From contig CAMOZS010000128.1 of NCBI GenBank assembly GCA_946631075.1, positions 1-5,288 on the forward strand: DNA of 5,288 nucleotides, read 5' to 3'. The notes under the pieces were generated by a model that was given only the letters and a program-made list of their open reading frames with translations, was not told the DNA's origin and did no database searches. Below are positions 1 to 5,288 of this stretch, piece after piece; position 1 is the first letter of the stretch; each line of letters opens with the position of its first letter. The stretch comes from an uncultured Bacillota bacterium (lineage in GTDB: Bacteria; Bacillota; Clostridia; Peptostreptococcales; Anaerovoracaceae). Both the position numbers and the translations under genes were made by a program.

Positions 1-630
1 TTCCGGCTCTTCACTTCCGTCCTCCGCGTCATAGACCGACACTGACCGGACATCGACCGCGCCTTCCATGTCTCTGGCCCTCTCCTGTTCGTGGACCTGC
101 TTCCTGGACAGATGCCAGGTCATGAATTCCTGGCAGATCCCGATGATCCCGCCGACCAGCAGTCCCACTCCGATCAGGATGAAGAGGACAGTTGCCGTCT
201 GGAAGGGGAAGAGCATGACGAAGATACCGAATCCCATAGTGACCAGTCCCGCCACCAGGGGGATCAGGATATTGAAGCCCAGCCTGCGCAGGACAAACAT
301 GTTCTGTATCACCATCAGGCCCCGGATCAGGACCATGACGCCGAACAGGAACGGCACCAGGGAAATGACCAGACTTTGCTTGGCCACGATGAATATCGCC
401 ATGATGATCAGCAGGATGCCGAAGGCAAAACCGTTGCCCTCTCTGTGTCCGCTCTCATCGACCTTCTGGATGAAGTATCCGGCCAGATACAGAAGTCCGA
501 TCACTGCCACCGCCGCGGCGAGGATGTAGCAGAGAATGCTCTCCACGCCCTCAGGATGGATGACGAACAGAATGCCCAGCGCGATGTAGATCAGATCCAG
601 CACCAGGCTTGACCAGTTCAGTTTTCTCAT
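1..630 (-). CDS. DUF308/HdeD-like multi-pass membrane protein (3' partial)
   Basis: Small integral membrane protein, 210 residues visible and still open at the window edge. About six hydrophobic segments can be seen: roughly 9-25, 32-53, 68-83, 86-108, 119-140 and 146-166. They form three similar hairpins: a Gly-containing helix ending near a loop (HP at 25-26, KQ at 84-85, FP at 141-142), then a second helix with Gly near its middle. That threefold plan matches DUF308, the family of the E. coli acid-resistance protein HdeD; the assignment rests on pattern, not a search. After the last helix a charged tail starts around residue 171: first mixed basic (SRKQVHEQERAR), then acidic up to the edge. 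With six helices both ends would be cytoplasmic. ATG at 630 follows a perfect Shine-Dalgarno sequence and lies 13 nt after the stop of ABC protein B, so the gene belongs to the same operon. Its molecular function is unknown; an envelope-stress or accessory role is inferred. Confidence 0.85.
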   Translation of the reverse strand, partial: MRKLNWSSLVLDLIYIALGILFVIHPEGVESILCYILAAAVAVIGLLYLAGYFIQKVDESGHREGNGFAFGILLIIMAIFIVAKQSLVISLVPFLFGVMVLIRGLMVIQNMFVLRRLGFNILIPLVAGLVTMGFGIFVMLFPFQTATVLFILIGVGLLVGGIIGICQEFMTWHLSRKQVHEQERARDMEGAVDVRSVSVYDAEDGSEEPE

Positions 631-635
631 TTGAT

Positions 636-642
636 TCCTCCT
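636..642 (-). promoter_or_regulatory. Ribosome binding site of the DUF308 gene
   Basis: AGGAGGA lies 5 nt upstream of the ATG at 630 and occupies most of the 13-nt gap after the TAA of ABC protein B. No room exists for a separate promoter or terminator in the gap, so the gene is expected to be co-transcribed with the transporter genes, although a promoter inside the B coding region cannot be excluded. Confidence 0.85.
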
Positions 643-643
643 G

Positions 644-3124
644 TTAATTCACATCAGTTCTTGAAAGTATCGCCGCCGGTGTCTTGCGGATGGTCCGCCA
701 TACCGGAAGCAGTCCGAAGATCAGATTCAGTCCGTAGATCACGATCAGACAGACCAGCATGATGCCGGGGTTGATCATGAACATATTCTCAAAGGCATCG
801 ATATTCACGACCCTGCTGATGACCAGGGACATGAAGAGCATGCCGGGGAGGCTGGCGATGGTCGAGATCGCCACGATCTCTCCGGAAAACATCTTATAGA
901 TATCCCGTTTCTTGACGCCGATGGCCCGGTAGACGCCGACTTCCTTGATCCTGGACAGGAAGGAGGCCCGGATCATGAGGAAGATCTCGATGAAGGAGAT
1001 GGCCAGGATGACGCCGGCCATGACCAGCATGGAGGTCATGGAGCCCCGCTGTTCCTTCAGGTACTTGTCGTGATTCCGCTGATAAACATCGTATACATTT
1101 ATCTTGTTTTCGTTGAAGTACTTCAGGCTGGCTTCCTTATTCACCGGACAGACGGTCATGTTCTTGCTCTCGGTGATGGCCTTGTAGCGCATGGTGTTGG
1201 CGTTCACCAGGTAGTAGTCGCTGTCCCTTGGATCAACGTAGTATCCGACTACCTTCAGCTTGTGGCCGTTGACCTTGGTACTGATCTCAGCGCCGATCTT
1301 GAAGGCCTTGTCCTCCATATTCTTCTCGTTGACGATGACCTCATAATCCTTCTCGGGCCAGTTTCCCTTGATCAGGCCGGCCTCCGTCTTGAGCTGGAAG
1401 TCGAGGATCTCTCCGGCTACGCCGAATTCCTCGTCCATATCTTCTGTATCTTCCATGTCCATCTCTCCGGTGTCAGCGAAGTACATATCCTCATCGCTGG
1501 TTTCCTTGGCGTTGAGGATCAGCTCGATGAACTGGGACCTGTCCGTGTAGATACAGGGAGTCTCCATGTTGCAGACGCCGGCGATGGTGAATTCTCCCAG
1601 GTTGGGCACTTCCACGGTCTTGCCCAGGAAGTCCTTTGGCTTGCTCAGGCCCAGCTCCTGGGTCATGTATTCGGAGATGGTATTGTTCAGCAGCATCTGG
1701 TCGACCACGATCTCATCCTTGGTCTCCGGCAGCTTGCCGTAGACCAGATCCGTCTTTTTGATCCGGTCCTTATCCGACAGGGACCCGGTCAGAGAGATCA
1801 TGGCGTCCCTGGTCTGATAGAAGGTATCCATCTTCATGGTCATGCTGATGATGGAATTGCCCGGCATCACGTAGGCGAACTGCTCGTCCTGCTCGTACAT
1901 CTCGTAATCCTCGACGCTGATGTTCTTGCCCACCACCGTCAGGTAATCCCTGTCCTCGGTCGTGAACCGGTCGTCAGTGATGTGGAGGGTACCGAAGGTC
2001 ATGGTGACCGCGTAGGTGATGAAAGCCGCCGAGATGAAGAATCCCAGCAGGAGGATCTTCTTCAGCACCGGATAGTTGAAGACCATCCGGAATCCCCGCC
2101 GGATCAGGGTCAGGGGATTGAGGATCGAGGTATATTTCTTTTTGTTCAGGGTATCCAGGGTCTTCAGGTTGATGGCCTCCTCCGACTGCTCGTCCCGGCT
2201 GATCTCTCTGTAGTGATCATCGATCAGCTCGATGGCCGACTGGTCGTCGACGACCTCGATGGAGTTGTTTCCTGACCTGGATTGTATGTAAATGTTGCCG
2301 CGCCGTATCACGATGTTCAGATCGGCGCTGCCTCCTTCATTGTAGAAGTCGATCTTGAAGCCTTCGGTGTTCAGCCGCCTGTGGTCCGGGATGTCCTTAA
2401 GGTAGATCTTGTTTTCTACCCGGTAGTCCAGCCCTTCCGCCTCTGCGTTCTGCTCGTCGGAAACGACTCTTCCGTCCTTGATCCGGATGATCCGGTCCGC
2501 GTAGAAGTCGGCCAGCTTTTCCTCGTGGGTGACCAGGATGACCAGCCTTTCCTCCGCGACGGACTTGATGATGTTCATGACCTCCAGAGTATTGCGGCTG
2601 TCCAGGTTTCCCGTCGGCTCGTCGGCGATGACGATGGCCGGGTTCTTGACGATGGCCCGGGCGATGCCGACTCTCTGCCGCTCACCGCCGGACAACATGT
2701 CTGCGTACCGGTTCCGGTAGCGGTACATGCCGACCTTCTCAAGGACATAGTTGACCCTGGTCCGGATCTCCTCCTTGTCCTTCATTCCGATCATCTGCAG
2801 GGCCACCGCCACATTGTCAAAGACGGTCATGCTGTCGACCAGATTGTAGTTCTGGAAGATATAGCCTATGTTCAAGGTACGGATCTGGTCCACCTTCCCC
2901 GAGGTCCGGCGGGAGATCCGCTGGCCGTTGACGTAGATCTCGCCCTGGTTGATCTTATCCAGTCCTCCGATGGCGTTCAGAAGGGTCGTCTTGCCGCAGC
3001 CGGATGGCCCCAGCAGGGCGATCAGCCCCTGCCCCTCCAGGTTGAGGGTCGTATCGTTGATGGCGTGTATTTCGTTCTTTCTTCTGCGGAAGAAGTATTT
3101 GTTGACATGCTCTAATCTGACCAT
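644..3124 (-). CDS. ABC transporter ATP-binding/FtsX-like permease fusion protein B
   Basis: Complete 826-residue MacB-type ABC protein, paralogous to protein A. Walker A GPSGCGKTT at 39-47, Q-loop Gln91 in IFQNYNL, signature LSGGE at 144-148, Walker B AIVIADE with catalytic Glu169, D-loop GNLDS at 172-176, H-loop His200. A cytoplasmic linker of about 125 residues (226-350), rich in predicted beta strands, precedes TM1 (353-376). The outer domain (about 377-697) contains an acidic, Met-rich segment at 543-567 and cysteines 518, 524 and 659. TM2 is about 697-719, TM3 749-770, TM4 784-808. The FtsX motif IKEVGVYRAIGVKKRDI (726-742) lies between TM2 and TM3, as expected for a coupling helix. I chose ATG at 3124 because AGGAGG sits 7 nt upstream; the alternative GTG at 3130 is only 1 nt from it and would add two residues. 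The gene is probably translationally coupled to A. A role in envelope remodelling, peptide resistance or lipid/lipoprotein handling is inference from the family. Confidence 0.95.
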   Translation of the reverse strand: MVRLEHVNKYFFRRRKNEIHAINDTTLNLEGQGLIALLGPSGCGKTTLLNAIGGLDKINQGEIYVNGQRISRRTSGKVDQIRTLNIGYIFQNYNLVDSMTVFDNVAVALQMIGMKDKEEIRTRVNYVLEKVGMYRYRNRYADMLSGGERQRVGIARAIVKNPAIVIADEPTGNLDSRNTLEVMNIIKSVAEERLVILVTHEEKLADFYADRIIRIKDGRVVSDEQNAEAEGLDYRVENKIYLKDIPDHRRLNTEGFKIDFYNEGGSADLNIVIRRGNIYIQSRSGNNSIEVVDDQSAIELIDDHYREISRDEQSEEAINLKTLDTLNKKKYTSILNPLTLIRRGFRMVFNYPVLKKILLLGFFISAAFITYAVTMTFGTLHITDDRFTTEDRDYLTVVGKNISVEDYEMYEQDEQFAYVMPGNSIISMTMKMDTFYQTRDAMISLTGSLSDKDRIKKTDLVYGKLPETKDEIVVDQMLLNNTISEYMTQELGLSKPKDFLGKTVEVPNLGEFTIAGVCNMETPCIYTDRSQFIELILNAKETSDEDMYFADTGEMDMEDTEDMDEEFGVAGEILDFQLKTEAGLIKGNWPEKDYEVIVNEKNMEDKAFKIGAEISTKVNGHKLKVVGYYVDPRDSDYYLVNANTMRYKAITESKNMTVCPVNKEASLKYFNENKINVYDVYQRNHDKYLKEQRGSMTSMLVMAGVILAISFIEIFLMIRASFLSRIKEVGVYRAIGVKKRDIYKMFSGEIVAISTIASLPGMLFMSLVISRVVNIDAFENMFMINPGIMLVCLIVIYGLNLIFGLLPVWRTIRKTPAAILSRTDVN

Positions 3125-3126
3125 AC

Positions 3127-5288
3127 TCACTCCTCCTCTCTGAACGAACCCATGGCTGTCTTGCGGAACAGTCTTCTGGCGAACCAGTTAGAGATCAGCA
3201 TCGCCATCAGACAGATCATCAGGTAGAGGACCACATAGTCCCTCGGTTTCATGAACTGGATCAGGGTCTTCAGATACTCTATGCTGACCACGTCCTTTGA
3301 TACGCAGGCCACCACGAGAAGGAATATGGCGAAAGCGATATTGGCCACCAGCAGGACCTCGATCTCGAGTATCCTGCGGATATTCTTCTTGGCCAGGCCC
3401 AGCATCCTCAGGATGCTGAAATAGGTCGACCGGGACCGGAGGATCAGGCCTGCTACGATATATGAGATGATGAAGATGGCCAGGACGATCAGGATGGCGA
3501 TCGGCACTTCGACCATGGAAACGATGTCATCATCCATCTCCACGACCGCGTCCTTGAGGGGCAGGACCACGTAGCCCAGATCCCGGATGGCCTGGACCGT
3601 CTCGTCCGCCTTCTTCAGGTCGTCCATATAGACCGAACACTGGTAATTGCCCTTCTCGAAGAGCTTGCCGTAGTCCTCGGGGCTGATGAAGATGGCCCCG
3701 TCGTTCATCTCGTAATCGTCATTGCCGGTCTTGTTCTTGAAGGACTTCTCATCGTAGACATCGGAGATGTTCAGCTTGATCTTCTCCTCGTAGAACATGT
3801 TCTTGACCTTCACTTCGATGTCGTTTCCGATGGCCGCCTTCAGGTTCATGTCCTGGGATTCCTCGTTCAGATAGAAGTTGCTGACATCCTCGGATACCAC
3901 AGCCTTTCCGCTGGGGACCTGCTCGGACCGCATGACCCGGTAGTAGGAATCGCCGGCTCCGGCCTCCATCTCCTTGCCGTTGATGGTGGTGACCGTCGTG
4001 CTGCTCTCCCCGTAGAGCTGGGTCCGCATCTGCTGCAGCTGTTCATCGGTCAGATAGGCCTCGCCGAAATAACTGTAGTCTTCATCGCTGCTCCCTTCCT
4101 TGAAGGAGATCCCGACCACGGTCACTTTGGCTTCTCCGTTTTCTCCGATCCATACCTCAAAAGTCTGGTCCAGCATGGATTCGGCGCTGTCCTCGGACAT
4201 GAAGAACTCGTCAGCCGATCCTCTGACCAGCATCTCGCCCGGATTCTCCGGCATCCGGCCCAGGTCCGGCTTCCCCTTGAACTCGCTGATGCTGTGGGGA
4301 TAGGCCTCCAGGCTGATCATGTCTCCCTCAAGGTAGATGTTGGTGTCCAGGAGGACATCGTTGGGAGTGATCTGCCGGATGTTGTCCAGCCGGGCCAGGT
4401 TCTTGTAATCCTCATCGGTAAACAGACCGTTGTCCGATTTCTTCATGACTATACGGTCGTTGGAGTAATTGGAGAAATAGTTGTTGTAACCCAGGATGGA
4501 GCTTTCGTACTGCTTGTTGACGAAGCTGGTGTACTGGGATGAGACCGCGAACACCAGAAAGAGGAACACGATCAGAAGCAGCAGGAATTTATAAAAGATA
4601 TTGAAGGTATTGCGCACGCCAAGCCGCAGCATGCTGCCGCCGGTCATCTTCCGGGCCCTGCTGCTGTGGGGGCCGCTGGCTGCAGCGCCTGTATCGGTCA
4701 CCACGATGTTCTCGATCACCTTGCCGTCGTGCATCTTGATCCGCCGGGTAGCGTAGGCTTCAAACTGATCGTAGTTATGGGTGACTACGATGACCAGCTT
4801 ATCCTTTGAGATCTCGCTGAGCAGCCTGACGATGCCCGCTGCGGACTCGCTGTCCAGATTTCCGGTGGGCTCATCGGCGACGATGATGTCCGTATCCTTG
4901 GCCAGGGCCCTGGCAATGGAAACTCTCTGCCGCTGTCCGCCGGAGAGCTTGGAGACCTTGGTCCTGCGGAAGGCCGAAAGACCGACCCGTTCGATGATCT
5001 CATCCACCCGGCGCCGGATCTCGGTCTTCTCATATCCGTTGATCCGGAGGATGAGCTCGATGTTCTGATAGACGGTATAGCTGTTGACCAGGTTGTAATT
5101 CTGGAAGATGTTGCCGATATACTTCTTGCGGTATTCCTCAAAATCGGCAGCAACGTAGTGACTGGTTTCCTCCCCGTTGATATACATCTCTCCTTCTTCG
5201 TAGGAGTCCAGTCCCGAGATCACGTTGAGCAGAGTGGATTTGCCGCTTCCGGATTCACCCGTAATAACGACAAATTCTCCAAGGTCAA
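3127..5288 (-). CDS. ABC transporter ATP-binding/FtsX-like permease fusion protein A (5' partial)
   Basis: MacB-type single-chain ABC protein, probably one half of a heterodimer with the next gene. The frame is open to the window edge (first full codon at 5286), giving 719 visible residues. Comparison with protein B suggests about 30 N-terminal residues are missing. Visible-residue numbering: Walker A GESGSGKST at 10-18, Q-loop Gln62 in IFQNYNL, signature LSGGQ at 114-118, Walker B IIVADE ending in catalytic Glu139, D-loop GNLDS at 142-146, H-loop His170. The ATP site therefore looks intact. A short linker (about 192-230) leads to TM1 (about 231-250), an extracytoplasmic domain of about 340 residues, then TM2 (593-616), TM3 (641-663) and TM4 (683-702) with a basic cytoplasmic C-terminus. 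The loop after TM2 carries an FtsX-like motif (SILRMLGLAKKNI). The family uses ATP hydrolysis to move outer domains (mechanotransmission). The substrate is unknown. An internal GTG at 5223 lies after Walker A and is not the true start. Confidence 0.93.
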   Translation of the reverse strand, partial: DLGEFVVITGESGSGKSTLLNVISGLDSYEEGEMYINGEETSHYVAADFEEYRKKYIGNIFQNYNLVNSYTVYQNIELILRINGYEKTEIRRRVDEIIERVGLSAFRRTKVSKLSGGQRQRVSIARALAKDTDIIVADEPTGNLDSESAAGIVRLLSEISKDKLVIVVTHNYDQFEAYATRRIKMHDGKVIENIVVTDTGAAASGPHSSRARKMTGGSMLRLGVRNTFNIFYKFLLLLIVFLFLVFAVSSQYTSFVNKQYESSILGYNNYFSNYSNDRIVMKKSDNGLFTDEDYKNLARLDNIRQITPNDVLLDTNIYLEGDMISLEAYPHSISEFKGKPDLGRMPENPGEMLVRGSADEFFMSEDSAESMLDQTFEVWIGENGEAKVTVVGISFKEGSSDEDYSYFGEAYLTDEQLQQMRTQLYGESSTTVTTINGKEMEAGAGDSYYRVMRSEQVPSGKAVVSEDVSNFYLNEESQDMNLKAAIGNDIEVKVKNMFYEEKIKLNISDVYDEKSFKNKTGNDDYEMNDGAIFISPEDYGKLFEKGNYQCSVYMDDLKKADETVQAIRDLGYVVLPLKDAVVEMDDDIVSMVEVPIAILIVLAIFIISYIVAGLILRSRSTYFSILRMLGLAKKNIRRILEIEVLLVANIAFAIFLLVVACVSKDVVSIEYLKTLIQFMKPRDYVVLYLMICLMAMLISNWFARRLFRKTAMGSFREEE
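3132..3137 (-). promoter_or_regulatory. Ribosome binding site of ABC protein B, inside the end of gene A
   Basis: AGGAGG lies within the last codons of gene A. It is 7 nt from ATG at 3124 but only 1 nt from the in-frame GTG at 3130, so it favours the ATG. The GTG overlaps A's TGA stop as GTGA. Either start makes termination of A and initiation of B nearly coincident, the usual arrangement for translational coupling of subunits. Confidence 0.85.

Noticed and set aside
91..612. Open frames on the plus strand across the DUF308 gene
   Set aside because: The 173-codon frame is codon-opposite to the DUF308 gene and yields a His/Gln/Asp-rich product; the other, from 68, is in another register and yields a Met/Arg/Pro/Thr-rich one. 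The minus strand has a perfect Shine-Dalgarno sequence, operon spacing and a clear membrane-protein pattern.
631..643. Possible terminator or promoter between gene B and the DUF308 gene
   Set aside because: The gap is only 13 nt, is filled by the Shine-Dalgarno sequence and contains no hairpin or promoter-like boxes.
1070..2275. Long open frame of 401 codons on the plus strand, antisense to gene B
   Set aside because: Its codons lie exactly opposite those of gene B, so it would stop only where B uses TTA, CTA or TCA, which are rare in this moderately GC-rich gene. The product is an implausible run of Val, Leu, Asp and His with no recognisable domain, while B has every ABC motif.
2681..2695. 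Signature LSGGE in protein B instead of LSGGQ as a degenerate ATP site
   Set aside because: LSGGE is common in functional LolD/MacB-type ATPases, and Walker A, the catalytic Glu and the H-loop His are all intact.
2282..3115. Open frame of 277 codons on the plus strand opposite the ATPase domain of B
   Set aside because: Same codon-opposite register and low-complexity composition. The minus strand here encodes Walker A, signature, Walker B and H-loop in order.
5221..5223. GTG as the start of protein A
   Set aside because: The frame continues upstream to the window edge and encodes Walker A, so this GTG is an internal Val codon and the true start lies beyond the window.

Overview
The window holds part of one minus-strand operon: two adjacent ATP-binding-cassette/FtsX-permease fusion genes followed by a small DUF308 (HdeD-like) membrane protein gene. 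Transcription runs from high to low coordinates. The first gene lacks its 5' end and the last lacks its 3' end, so the operon promoter and terminator lie outside the window.

The organism is most likely a Bacillota (Firmicutes) anaerobe of the Clostridia or a related class. The reasons are strong AGGAGG ribosome binding sites, very tight gene packing, single-chain ABC-FtsX proteins with large outer domains, and moderately GC-rich codons (mid-50s % by eye) that still use AGA and ATA. This is an inference; there is no phylogenetic marker here.

Layout: 3127-5288 is ABC-FtsX protein A (719 residues visible, about 30 N-terminal residues missing). 644-3124 is ABC-FtsX protein B (826 residues, complete). 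Its ATG lies 2 nt after A's TGA, and an in-frame GTG overlaps that stop as GTGA. 1-630 is the DUF308 protein (210 residues visible), starting 13 nt after B's stop behind a perfect Shine-Dalgarno sequence. No stretch of more than about 15 bases is non-coding. I see no RNA gene, mobile element, CRISPR array or terminator.

How they may work together: A and B each carry one complete nucleotide-binding domain, one transmembrane helix, a large extracytoplasmic domain of more than 300 residues, and three C-terminal helices. This is the MacB/LolCDE/FtsX (type VII ABC) plan, in which ATP hydrolysis drives movement of outer domains rather than classic transport through the membrane. Two different co-translated chains suggest an A-B heterodimer, though homodimers cannot be excluded. 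The substrate cannot be read from sequence; peptides, lipids, lipoproteins or cell-envelope enzymes are all possible. The DUF308 protein is a candidate accessory or envelope-stress partner on position alone. The most distinctive features are B's extra cytoplasmic linker of about 125 residues, absent from A, and an acidic, methionine-rich segment in B's outer domain.
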